64,000 nucleotides of DNA from Ancistrus triradiatus (taxonomy: Eukaryota; Chordata; Actinopteri; Siluriformes; Loricariidae): contig JAJAGP010000215.1 in the NCBI GenBank assembly GCA_025084515.1, positions 248,001-312,000 on the forward strand, read 5' to 3'. Below are positions 57,801-64,000 of this stretch, piece by piece. A program made the translations under genes and the position numbers. Below the pieces are notes generated by a model. It ran no database searches. It saw only the letters and a program-made list of their open reading frames with translations, and had not been told where the DNA came from. Within the stretch, counting starts at the first letter, position 1. Each line of letters starts with the position of its first letter.

Positions 57801-60800
57801 TGTCATGCCTTAGCCTTTTGGCTGGGAATATCCGATGGGCTTTGGTCCCTTTGATCTTGAGTTGTGCATCCTTGCCTTAGACTAAGAGCAGAGCCAGGGG
57901 TTCAAAATCATAGAGTTCTGTGGTGATCTGGGATGTTGGGTTGTCGTCTTCTTTCCTCTCAAGTACAATCAACCAGGTTTGTTGGGTGCTGGGGAGGTGA
58001 GTTGCTGACGTCTCATGTGATCGGTCTTGGTTGTTACCTTCTGGTTCTTCCCTTTTTAGCTATGCTGTTATAGTTAATGCTGCCAGAGTTCCTGGCACTA
58101 CTAGTACTACTGGTACAAACATTCTGTTAACAGAGACTGTGCTCTTAACTATCAACAAACTAGATATTCTGTTTTTTTTTCTCTGAGCTCTTATTCCAGT
58201 ACCAGTTCCAGCCCACACACGAAGATGTTTCTCCACTTTCGGACTCCACTCAAGCGGCTCTCCTATCATCAATTCCAGCCTTTACACCATTAGTCAGACC
58301 ACATCAAAGGGTAGTAACTCCCTCCATCCCCAGGGTAACTGAGCATGCCATGCCATCAAAACTTTCCCAGCAAGGACAAAAGATCGTACAGTGACTGTGT
58401 ACTTACACTATATTTATATGCTATAGTTTTATATTCTCTTATTTTAATACAATTTTTATACTATTACATTATTATATTATTACATTACTATTACTATTAC
58501 TATTATATATATAGTAGGGGTGTAAATCACAAGATTAATCACGATACGATTCTAGATCGATTATTTTTGCCAACGATACGATAATTCTTGATACCTCAAC
58601 TTTTGCCTTGATACGATACGATTCGGTTCGATACGACTCAATTCCACATAATGTTACATTTATATGAATTCCCAAATGCAACCAACCAAAATATAAGCTG
58701 AACATTTTACTAGTACATGTCAAATACATTAGTCGTAAGCAGTAAAATTCACAGTAAAGAAATACTGTAAACAAGTGCAATTAACATTTTCACGAGGTAG
58801 GCTAAACAAAGGAGTCACTGCAAAGCTCCACAGCAGAAAAGCCATTTAGTTTTCTGCTATGGTTTACATTTTAACCAAGGTTACCACTGGAAAGTGCAAA
58901 TACAGTAGCCAAAAACTACTTGCATATTGTTAACACAAGTTACAAATAATTTGAAATAACCTTAAATAAAGTGGATATCCTTTGGATATGAATGAATATG
59001 AATCCTTTAGATCCGAAATATTTCCACACCCATGATTTGTACTCAACGGGAGAGTGTATTACCTCGTTTTCTTGTTTGCTACTGCTAGACCAACTGGTTG
59101 ATGGCTCCTGCATTGTTAGGCCATAACACAAGCATTTATTTGGTGGACTGCAAAATGCTGCCGCCTACTGTTTAGGGGAAGCGTAGCGCACAGAGAGGAA
59201 TCATACACCGTTTTGAACACGCATGAAGAACACGCATGCATAGATCACGTTGATGCGTCACATCGATGCATTGGATCATTTGCTGTTTGGGTCGATGCAT
59301 CGATACAGATCGATGGATCGTTACATCACTAATATATTATGTAATAGTATATTATATAATAGTATAATATATTATATAATAGTTAAAATACAAATACAAC
59401 CATACATATAAATAAATGATTACAATATTAGAGCACAAGGATAAGTTTAGTGGAGAAAACTGTACAACTGAAAGGAGGATTTAGTACCCTTTTAGTCCGC
59501 CACTAGCCTGGCTACAAGATACGGTTGGGTATGGAGGCATACAAGTTACATATGACATCCTGTGGCACATTAGCCCATAGCTGGGCCTGTACATCCAGCT
59601 GGTCCCATAAATGCTTGATTGGTGATAAATCTGGTGACCAGGCAGGCCAAGGAAACCTTTCTGTGTGTGGGCGAGCTTTATCCTGCTGAAAAATGCTAGT
59701 TGGAAGCCCTGCCTTTAGAGGCAACACATGGCCGCAGGATGTCCTGCACATATCCCTGAGTTGTCAGTGTTCCTTACATCACTACTAGGGGTGACCGACT
59801 GTTGTATGTGATGGCTCCCTAGATCATCACACCAGCAGATGGGGCAGTTTGTGGCTAAACAGCATAGGCAGGATTGAAGCGCTCAACACGAGGACTCCAT
59901 ACTCGATCCCAACCATCACTGGATCCCAAACATAAAATGGATTTGTCGCTAAAGACAATACAGTTCCAGTCTGTAGCTGTCCAAGTTTCCTTTTCATGAC
60001 ACCACTGCAAACAAAGCTGACAGTGGCTGGACATAATGTGTGCTGTGTGCTAGGCACCTGGAAATGGTTCAAGACAGGGGTGTGTAGTGAAGATGCCACT
60101 ATGGATCTGTTTGTGCTTGTTGGTGGATCCTCTCTACTGATAGGCCATCCAAGGCCTGTTTGCTGTGTGTGTCCTCACTGAACCCCTGCTCTCAACACCT
60201 AACAGCTAGGTCAGAATGGCAAAGATGGCCACCAATTCATTGAAACTACCATCCTGCTTCTCTCAGTCCAGTCTGTCAACTGGGCACAATGTCTAAGTGC
60301 ATCATAGAGGCATTTCTAGTATCTCAATCTCTCACCAAGAGGTATACGACCCAAAAGCAGCCTCTGAGAGCCTTTTTATAGAGCAGTGGGAGAAGTACTT
60401 TTATGCCTTCTTCTGGCAAGAGCCAGTGTCTAATCTGGATATGGAGGATAATATATGGAAAATGCAAATAAACAAAAAATGCAGTGCTCCTTACATCTCC
60501 TTTGTCTTATAGCCAATTGCTCATAGACCCACATGGGCAAAGAATTATTTTTATCAAACCTTTGTCAAGCACTACAATAAAGAGTTACATTCACAAATGC
60601 CACCTAAAGCAGTATTGTGCAAAAAAGAAGCCTTATGTTAGCCATGTCAAGAAGCAGCATTGACTTCTCTGGGCTCGGAGGTATCTGGAATGCACCAGCA
60701 GACAGTGGAAACGTACATTGTGGTCGAACCAATCAGTATTCCAGGTCTTTTATTGGAAGAAATGGACGCTGTGTGCTCTCTGATATAATTCAGAATTCAT

Positions 60801-63800
60801 TGTTCCATCAATGATGGCAAGCCGTCCTGGCCCAGATGCAGCAAAACAGGCCCAAACCATGATACTTCCACCACCATGTTTCACAGATGGGATACGGTTC
60901 TAATGCTGGAATGCAGTGTTTTCCTTTCTCCAACCATAACACTTTTCTTTTAAACCAAAAAGTTCTATTTTGGTCTCATCCGTCCACAAAACATTCTTCC
61001 AATAGCCTTCTGGCTCGTCCACGTGATCTTTAGCAAACTGCAGACAAGCAGCAATGTTCTTTTTGGAGAGCAGTGGCTTTCTCCTTGCAGCCCTGCCATG
61101 CATACCATTGTTGTTCAGTGTTCTTCTGATGGTGGACTCATGAACATTAACATTAGCCAGTGTGAGAGAGGCCTTCAGTTGCTTAGAAGTTACCCTGGGG
61201 TCCTTTGTGACCTCGCCAACTATTACACACCTTGCTCTTGGAGTGATCTTTGTTGGTCGACCACTCCTGGTCGACCACTCCTGGTCTTGAATTTCCTCTG
61301 TTTGTACACAATCTGTCTGACTGTGGATTGGTGGTGGCCAAACTCTTTAGAGATGGTTTTATAACCTTTTCCAGCCTGATGAGCATCAATAACTCTTTTT
61401 CTGATTCCTCAGAAATCTCCTTTGTTCGTACCATGATACACTTCCACAAACATGTGTTGTGAAGAGCAGACTTTGATAGATCCCTGTTCTTTAAATAAAA
61501 CAGGGTGCCCACTCACACCTGATTGGCATCCCATTGATTGAAAACACCTGCCTCTAACTTCACCTTCAAATGAAATGCCAATCCTAGAGGTTCACATACT
61601 TTTGCCACTCACTAATATGTAATATTCGATGATTTTCCTCAATAAATAAATAACCAAGTATAATTTTTTTGTCACATTTGTTTACTTTATCTACTTTTAG
61701 GACTTGTGTGAAAATCTGATGATGTTGTAGGTCATATTTATGCAGAAATATAGAAAATAGAAAGGGTTCACAAACCTTCAAGCACCTTGGTATAAAGGGC
61801 TAAAAGTTCCATACATTCATTTTCATACCAAACTCAGGGAGCCGGATGGGAACCAGGTGACAGACGATCAGCTTTCTACAGGGCATTTGTGCATGCACAT
61901 ACAGGGACACTTCATAAATGTCAATGGACTTAATGCATGCCTTTGGAATGTGAGAGGAAACCAAAATACCCAGAGGAAACTCACACAGACGTGCGCAGAA
62001 CATGCAAACTCCACACCTCGTACTGTGCTAAATCTTACAAGTATCAAATAAATTGAACAGATGCTCGAACTGAATATTTGTTTGTCAGCACAATATTGCA
62101 GACCACTCACCATCCATGCAGGTGAGTAACTGAGCAACCATACGTCTCTCCATGTCTTTGGAGGCCACCTCTCGCTTTGGGGTAATGGCATCGATTTCAT
62201 CAATGAACAGAATGCAGGGAGCACTGCTCTGTACACAGACAAAGAGACATGCAGAAATATATTTGGCCTAATGGAAAGTCTAAATAAATGCAAATAGTAG
62301 AGATGTACCAGCAACATCAAAATGAACACTGTGGACATTTAAATATCATAATCATCAAATACAGGTACTCCCTGTTATACGATGACCCGACTAATGATAT
62401 TTCGACTGATATTTCGATAATAAACGTAAATATTCTGAATTTCACATATTCCTGGGCAAGCGATATGCAGTACAAGTAGTACTCTCCTGCACTCAGATGA
62501 GGAACTCGGCAGTGGGCACGAGACATGTGGCGGAAGTGATCAGTGAGATATTAAATACTTTATTATAAATTTAATAGTTTTATGTTAACGACTTTGCCCT
62601 ACTGTAGCGGCGTTTCATACGTGTTCAATGTACATTATGCACTAGAGATGCACTGTTTGCAATTTTCTTGGTCGTTTCTGAATGCCAATATTTTTAACAT
62701 TTGATCAGTCGAATGGCGATTTCGGTCGATTCCGATTTTTCTTTCTGTCTAAAAATGATAAATGACAGCATACAGAAACATTTTTGTTCAACTTTTCTTG
62801 TAACGGAAGCATCTTCATTGTTAGATTCTGGAGGCTGCTGGCTTGTGCCTGGTCCTGTGCTCTCGCTAGCTTTAACCTCTCCGTCTGTGTTAGCTTTGTG
62901 ACCCAGATATTCAGTGGGGAGATGATGTTTTAGATTTCTTATTAAATTTCTTGTTACAAACGTTTTGGGAGATTATCTACCGCAGCTTATTTTCTCTATG
63001 TGTGTATTGCAAACAGCACGCTCTGCAGAGCTTCCACACTAAAGATATGGCTGTGTCCAAAATAAATTCCCTCTCCCTCATTAGTATTGTGCTGTACAAA
63101 GAGGGTATTTAGTTCACCAAGTAGCACTCAAAACACTACTGAAATATAATAATTCCTTTAACAGCGATCACATAAAGAAACCGGCGAGTGGCTAAGGAGT
63201 GTTTGAAGCTCCATACAAGCATTGTGCTGTTTGGTGTGGCTGTGTTTGATATGTTGTCGCCATTAATACACTATAACGCTCTCTAGCACTCGACAGTGTG
63301 ACATAGGGTAGGGACTCGTGGCGGGACTGATGAGCGCTAGGAAATGTAGTGAGGAAAAGCCGTGGTCACGGTCGTGTTTTGAAAGTGTTTTATATAGCCT
63401 ACTCCATTATACATACTCTATATACAGGTTGTCCTCGACTTACGACGCAGATCCGTTCCTAGGTGGCGTCATAAACCGATTTTCGGTGTAAGTCGGAACA
63501 CACGTACATACTGTACGTAAATAACATACTGTAAGCACTTATCCTATCCTAACACCTATCCTAACACAGTAATTATCAAAAAACGAGCCGCGTAACCGTG
63601 TGTTCTTCCGCCGCGCACACCAAACACGAAGTTCGCGTTATGACGTTTACGACGCAAAACCACTTACGTCGAAACAAGGCTTGATACAGTAAATGGGAGA
63701 TGTGTCGTAACCACGAAACGTCATAACTCGAGACCGTCGTAACCCGAGGACTACCTGTATATTCTCCATTATACACTATATATTAAACTCATTGATTTAC

Positions 63801-64000
63801 TATAAAATCATCCTATGATGGATTTGTCCGAACGTACCCTCTCCACAAATCGGGGAGGACCTGTATTAGTATACTATATAACCAATGTTCACACATAACC
63901 ACTCCTTATTTAATGAGGACTCAAATACTGTACATTACAAAAATAAACATTTGGTTACCACCGCCTGTTCAAAGAGCTCACGTAGCTTCTGCTCCGATTC
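36816..64000 (-). CDS. NVL: Nuclear VCP-like AAA ATPase, C-terminal 525 codons in 14 exons (partial at the right edge)
   Basis: NVL is a type II AAA ATPase of the nucleus/nucleolus that helps remodel pre-60S ribosomal particles and is reported to work with RNA exosome factors. Fourteen exons read right to left: 64000-63959, 62228-62111, 55198-55054, 54689-54416, 53119-52901, 49863-49759, 45737-45675, 44829-44710, 43033-42934, 42849-42743, 42657-42581, 42419-42331, 39567-39494 and 36860-36816. Together they give 1578 nt, 525 residues plus TAG, in one frame with GT-AG ends throughout. The window starts in D1 before Walker B and contains D1 Walker B (FIDEIDA), the D1 arginine-finger region, the variable linker, D2 Walker A (GPPGCGKT), D2 Walker B (FFDEIDA) and the conserved C terminus. 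The N-terminal third lies outside the window. Introns are up to 6.9 kb and transposon-rich, yet no exon is damaged. Confidence 0.97.
36861..37796. other. NVL last intron, 5'-distal part
   Basis: No gene or element is recognised. Confidence 0.4.
37797..37999 (+). mobile_element. tRNA-derived SINE with A-rich tail
   Basis: GACTGTGGTGGCCTAGTGTT (box A region) is followed by AGGGTTCAAATCCCA (box B), a body, the AGTCGCTCTGGATAAGAGGG end and an A-run. It is the best preserved copy of the family in the window (others at 33037 and 40971). Confidence 0.88.
38000..39493. other. NVL intron, unassigned, with one SINE tail fragment
   Basis: At about 39068-39110, CATTTACAGATGCTGTTATC and TAGAGCAACTTACAGC are the reverse of a V-SINE/SINE-type tail. 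Otherwise nothing is recognised. Confidence 0.45.
39494..39567 (-). CDS. NVL: NVL coding exon
   Basis: It completes a split Val codon and encodes [20 protein letters not shown] through VSKK, part of the D2 alpha-helical lid. The donor is GTTGGT. Confidence 0.95.
39568..40360. other. NVL intron, unassigned
   Basis: No gene or element is recognised. There is a poly-A run near 40142. Confidence 0.4.
40361..40454 (+). mobile_element. Tc1-like element 5' end, split by a younger Tc1
   Basis: TACACTCACCAGCCACTTTA and TTAGGTACACCCGTTCAACT are the terminal sequence of a fish Tc1-like family. The family continues after the inserted element (42056-42095, GTCAAGATGACCTGCTGAA). Confidence 0.8.
40455..42055 (-). 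mobile_element. Tc1-like element with long terminal inverted repeats, decayed
   Basis: CAGTGGGGCAAAAAAGTATT at the left and its complement at the right end inverted repeats of about 180 bp. The minus strand carries transposase pieces: [15 protein letters not shown] (first catalytic D), [35 protein letters not shown] (third E). It has frame shifts and internal loss, and a SINE (40971-41168) interrupts it. It is the same family as 16724-17388. Confidence 0.9.
40971..41168 (+). mobile_element. tRNA-derived SINE inside the Tc1 element
   Basis: GACTGTGGTAGCCTAGTGGG, then box B CAGGGTTCAAATCCCA and the AGTCGCTCTGAATAAGGGCG end. It is the same family as 37797-37999. It splits the transposase reading, so it is younger than its host. 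Confidence 0.88.
42331..42419 (-). CDS. NVL: NVL coding exon
   Basis: It encodes [20 protein letters not shown] and following residues, the D2 lid helix with the conserved GADL..L..EA motif. It starts with the last base of a split Thr codon. Confidence 0.95.
42581..42657 (-). CDS. NVL: NVL coding exon
   Basis: It encodes [20 protein letters not shown] and RCDCF, then two bases of Thr. The acceptor is TTCCCACAG and the donor GTGAGT. The RCDC(F/Y)TGADL motif at the junction is typical of NVL. Confidence 0.94.
42743..42849 (-). CDS. NVL: NVL coding exon
   Basis: It encodes [20 protein letters not shown] and following residues, including the D2 arginine-finger region (RPGR). Confidence 0.96.
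42934..43033 (-). CDS. NVL: NVL coding exon
   Basis: It encodes [20 protein letters not shown] through MAATNRP, the D2 sensor-1 region, ending with the first base of an Asp codon. Confidence 0.96.
43034..44709. other. NVL intron, unassigned
   Basis: These are 1.7 kb of AT-rich sequence. A GC-richer stretch at 43330-43620 has no recognised identity. Confidence 0.4.
44710..44829 (-). CDS. NVL: NVL coding exon
   Basis: It encodes [20 protein letters not shown] then [16 protein letters not shown], holding the D2 Walker B box FFDEID. It is phase 0 at both ends. Confidence 0.96.
44830..45674. other. NVL intron, unassigned
   Basis: A GC-richer stretch (45018-45370) may be part of a retroelement, but I cannot name it. 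Confidence 0.35.
45675..45737 (-). CDS. NVL: NVL coding exon
   Basis: It encodes exactly 21 codons, [20 protein letters not shown] plus M, the helix and strand after D2 Walker A. It is phase 0 at both ends. Confidence 0.95.
46029..47612 (+). mobile_element. Nearly complete Tc1-like transposon
   Basis: Long terminal inverted repeats (over 150 bp; AGCGGGTGAAATAAATATTG at the left, the complement at the right) end at TA. The transposase gene fills the middle. It lies in the NVL intron between the 49759 and 45675 exons. The left terminus merges with a TA-rich run, so that edge is uncertain by a few bases. Confidence 0.93.
46387..47386 (+). pseudogene. Tc1-like transposase with one stop and one frame shift
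   Basis: From the ATG at 46387 the frame encodes a paired-type DNA-binding N terminus ([20 protein letters not shown]), is cut by TAG at 46522-46524, then continues through [12 protein letters not shown] (first D), [10 protein letters not shown] (second D) and [14 protein letters not shown] (third E). A one-base loss near 47255 shifts the last 40 codons, which remain readable to TAG at 47386. All three DDE residues are present. Only these two obvious lesions are seen in about 333 codons, so the copy is young compared with the others. Confidence 0.93.
47613..48563. other. NVL intron, unassigned
   Basis: It is AT-rich with a C-run near 47909-47931. No gene is recognised. Confidence 0.4.
48564..49487 (+). 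mobile_element. Penelope-like element remnant with inverted terminal repeats
   Basis: Arms of about 145 bp (48564-48709 and 49346-49487) are inverted copies, including GAGAAACGTTTCGTCACTCA, AAGTGACTTC, CAGTCTCAGCAGTTGGAAAA and ACGACTGGTACCAG. Such inverted LTR-like ends are known for Penelope-like elements. The enclosed 640 bp keeps only the endonuclease end, and the RT is lost. Confidence 0.8.
48915..49200 (+). pseudogene. GIY-YIG endonuclease remnant of the Penelope-like element
   Basis: The reading [20 protein letters not shown] followed by [12 protein letters not shown] is the YIG half of a GIY-YIG nuclease as in Penelope-like elements. The second half ([17 protein letters not shown]) lies in shifted frames. 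The GIY half is degraded. It is non-functional by frame shifts near 49020 and 49140. Confidence 0.78.
49759..49863 (-). CDS. NVL: NVL coding exon
   Basis: It encodes [20 protein letters not shown] then [15 protein letters not shown], which holds the D2 Walker A P-loop GPPGCGKT. It is phase 0 at both ends, with donor GTATGC. Confidence 0.96.
49864..50934. other. NVL intron, unassigned
   Basis: There is a short CA run near 49881. No gene or element is recognised. Confidence 0.4.
50935..51215 (+). mobile_element. Strongly decayed Tc1/mariner-like relic
   Basis: [13 protein letters not shown] (near 51005-51045) resembles the first catalytic aspartate block of Tc1-like transposases. The rest is unreadable. 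Confidence 0.45.
51478..51548. promoter_or_regulatory. Cluster of heat-shock-element-like TTCnnGAA repeats
   Basis: GCTTCTGGAA, GTTTCTAGAAC, TCCAGAATTATCTAGAACTT and similar words follow each other. The words fit the HSE consensus, but position inside an intron and local repetitiveness also fit a simple minisatellite. Confidence 0.3.
51571..52900. other. NVL intron, unassigned
   Basis: Several short open stretches have no recognisable motif. No element is recognised. Confidence 0.35.
52901..53119 (-). CDS. NVL: NVL coding exon
   Basis: It is 73 codons, from the variable inter-domain linker ([20 protein letters not shown]) into the start of D2 ([20 protein letters not shown]). It is phase 0 at both ends. 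Confidence 0.95.
53120..53757. other. NVL intron, unassigned
   Basis: It is AT-rich, with TTTA repeats near 53390-53412 and AAAC repeats near 53626-53645. Confidence 0.5.
53758..54338 (-). mobile_element. pogo/Tigger-like MITE with transposase HTH fragment, second locus
   Basis: It has the same ends (CCGTATTTTTCGG / CCGAAAAATACGG) and TA duplication as 35127-35618, and the same minus-strand HTH fragment ([30 protein letters not shown]). It ends 77 bases beyond the NVL splice donor at 54416. Confidence 0.88.
54416..54689 (-). CDS. NVL: NVL coding exon
   Basis: It completes a split Lys codon and encodes 91 residues: [20 protein letters not shown], the D1 lid with [20 protein letters not shown], then a Ser/Glu/Asn-rich linker that is poorly conserved in the family. 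The donor is GTAAAC. Confidence 0.96.
54690..55053. other. NVL intron, no features
   Basis: A 364-bp intron with a good CTCCTCTACTACAG acceptor. Nothing else is seen. Confidence 0.6.
55054..55198 (-). CDS. NVL: NVL coding exon
   Basis: It encodes [20 protein letters not shown] then [19 protein letters not shown] and following residues: D1 sensor 1 and arginine-finger region. It ends with AA of a Lys codon before GTGGGT. Confidence 0.96.
55217..55520 (-). repeat. Fold-back interspersed repeat family, copy 4, adjacent to an NVL exon
   Basis: CTGTTTAAAAACTCCAGCAG, CACCAGCACATCAGTGTCAG and AGTACCTGATCTGTGGGGGT match the family at 19325, 27240 and 30560. It starts about 18 bases from the NVL acceptor, so the branch point probably lies in repeat sequence. 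Confidence 0.8.
55775..56290 (-). repeat. Fish interspersed repeat tail, longest copy, minus strand
   Basis: It starts with GTTTTATTTATATAGTGCTT, CAAAGCAACATTACAATTTT and CCCAAATTGAGCAAGCCTAG, as at 32629 and (reversed) 13825. It extends 300 bp further than the other copies (CCTTGGCGGCACTTCATCCC; CTCTAACTGGTACTGGAAC). Open frames here are chance. Confidence 0.7.
56335..57100 (-). mobile_element. Tc1-like element relic (family with TACACTCACC ends)
   Basis: On the minus strand, VTVYPFSN-like sequence and [19 protein letters not shown] (second catalytic D region) are seen. Toward 57000 the complement of the family 5' region follows (CAGATCAGCAGTTACAGAAA on the plus strand is CAGAAGAT... decayed). 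It is heavily frame-shifted. Confidence 0.7.
57150..57620 (-). mobile_element. Second Tc1-like relic of the same family, partly repeating the first
   Basis: GGACATGGTCAGCAACAATA and TTAAACAATGCTCAAATGG repeat a part already present at 56520-56600 in decayed form. ATCAGACCAGGAAACATTTC and CAACCTTCTGTTGTCCAATT continue toward the transposase N terminus. The two relics may come from one rearranged copy. Confidence 0.65.
57770..58290. repeat. Interspersed repeat shared with 28020-28200 (opposite orientation)
   Basis: CTTGAGTTGTGCATCCTTGC, AGTTCTGTGGTGATCTGGGA and GCTGACGTCTCATGTGATCG pair with 28020-28200. The identity of the parent element is unknown. Confidence 0.6.
58420..58512. repeat. (TAT)n / (TA)n microsatellite
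   Basis: Imperfect TTA/TAT repeats end in TATATATAT, adjacent to the hAT-like element. Confidence 0.85.
58515..59331. mobile_element. hAT-like non-autonomous element
   Basis: TAGGGGTGTAAATCACAAG at the left and GATCGTTACATCACTA at the right are imperfect inverted ends, and GATACGATTC / GATGCATCGAT-rich subterminal repeats lie inside. Flanks are AT-rich and share about six of eight bases, so the target duplication is uncertain. No transposase is seen. Confidence 0.7.
59495..60300 (-). pseudogene. Tc1-like transposase relic
   Basis: On the minus strand, [12 protein letters not shown] (second D), [20 protein letters not shown] (third catalytic E replaced by K) and, upstream, [17 protein letters not shown] sequence in order. 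It is broken by stops. This is a different family from the copies at 40455 and 46029. Confidence 0.8.
60540..60785 (+). mobile_element. Tc1-like relic, same family as 18060-18640
   Basis: CAAGCACTACAATAAAGAGT, TTGACTTCTCTGGGCTCGGA and GGAAGAAATGGACGCTGTG parallel 18140-18300. It ends where the next element begins. Confidence 0.7.
60795..61793 (-). mobile_element. Tc1-like element, right end and transposase N-terminal half
   Basis: The right terminal inverted repeat (about 200 bp, ending CTTCAAGCACCTTGG before TA) is present. Minus-strand coding pieces are [19 protein letters not shown] (N-terminal HTH), [20 protein letters not shown] and [13 protein letters not shown] (first D). The C-terminal half and left end are missing. 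Confidence 0.85.
62111..62228 (-). CDS. NVL: NVL coding exon
   Basis: It encodes [20 protein letters not shown] then [19 protein letters not shown] and one base of Asp: the D1 Walker B box FIDEIDA and the following pore-side helix. The donor is GTGAGT. Confidence 0.97.
62229..63424. other. NVL intron with MITE debris
   Basis: At 62360-62420 (TACAGGTACTCCCTGTTATA) and 62640-62760 (ACTAGAGATGCACTGTTTGC, GATTTCGGTCGATTCCG) single ends of MITE-like repeats are visible without partners. Confidence 0.45.
63425..63757. mobile_element. MITE with TA target duplication
   Basis: CAGGTTGTCCTCGACTTACG and, at the other end, the complement of CAGGTAGTCCTCGGGTTACG are imperfect inverted repeats flanked by TA. 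The body encodes nothing. TA duplication fits a Tc1/mariner-type origin. Confidence 0.85.
63959..64000 (-). CDS. NVL: NVL coding exon, cut by the window edge
   Basis: It encodes [14 protein letters not shown] in frame, the D1 helix before Walker B, then the donor GTAACC. The exon continues to the right of the window. Confidence 0.93.

Overview
This is a teleost fish nuclear genome window. Codons and introns are vertebrate-like, two vertebrate genes are split by GT-AG introns, and the space between them is filled with fish-type Tc1/mariner relics, hAT and pogo-like MITEs, tRNA-derived SINEs, LTR retroelements, a Penelope-like element and long TG/TA microsatellites. It contains no prokaryotic gene, rRNA, CRISPR array or operon. 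I cannot name the species.

Positions 1-21056 are a gene-free repeat block. From 1 to about 5.06 kb lies a broken minus-strand retrovirus-like element (gag-, pro/RT- and env-like remnants). A complete but decayed plus-strand Gypsy-type LTR retrotransposon (5064-9738, flanked by the 5-bp duplication GTAGG) sits in or beside it. Then come a fold-back MITE, Tc1 debris, a hAT MITE with a perfect 8-bp target duplication (12586-12921), a tandem array of period about 138 bp (13.6-15.8 kb), a fragment of a second LTR element, and an AT-rich palindrome at the end of a Tc1 copy.

Positions 21057-34040 (plus strand) hold a complete three-exon sphingolipid delta4-desaturase gene, DEGS1: 323 codons with all three histidine boxes. 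Intron 1 carries an assembly gap of 100 N inside a TG microsatellite and a 270-280 bp duplicated segment; intron 2 (8.2 kb) carries a non-LTR ORF1 relic with an SGNH-esterase domain.

Positions 36816-64000 (minus strand) hold the last 14 coding exons of NVL (nuclear VCP-like AAA ATPase): 525 codons from just before the D1 Walker B motif to the stop. The gene continues beyond the right edge. All 13 introns keep GT-AG ends and a consistent reading frame. The introns contain most of the transposons, including a nearly complete Tc1 copy (46.0-47.6 kb), a Tc1-in-Tc1 nest with a SINE, a Penelope-like element with inverted ends and a GIY-YIG remnant (48.6-49.5 kb) and a pogo-like MITE.

DEGS1 and NVL converge tail to tail, with about 2.8 kb between stop codons, as expected from their known neighbourhood in vertebrates. 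They are functionally unrelated: DEGS1 makes ceramide in the ER membrane, and NVL acts in nucleolar ribosome assembly. I found no clearly new gene system. The most unusual items are structural: nested elements, hairpins, in-frame tandem repeats and repeats touching splice sites.
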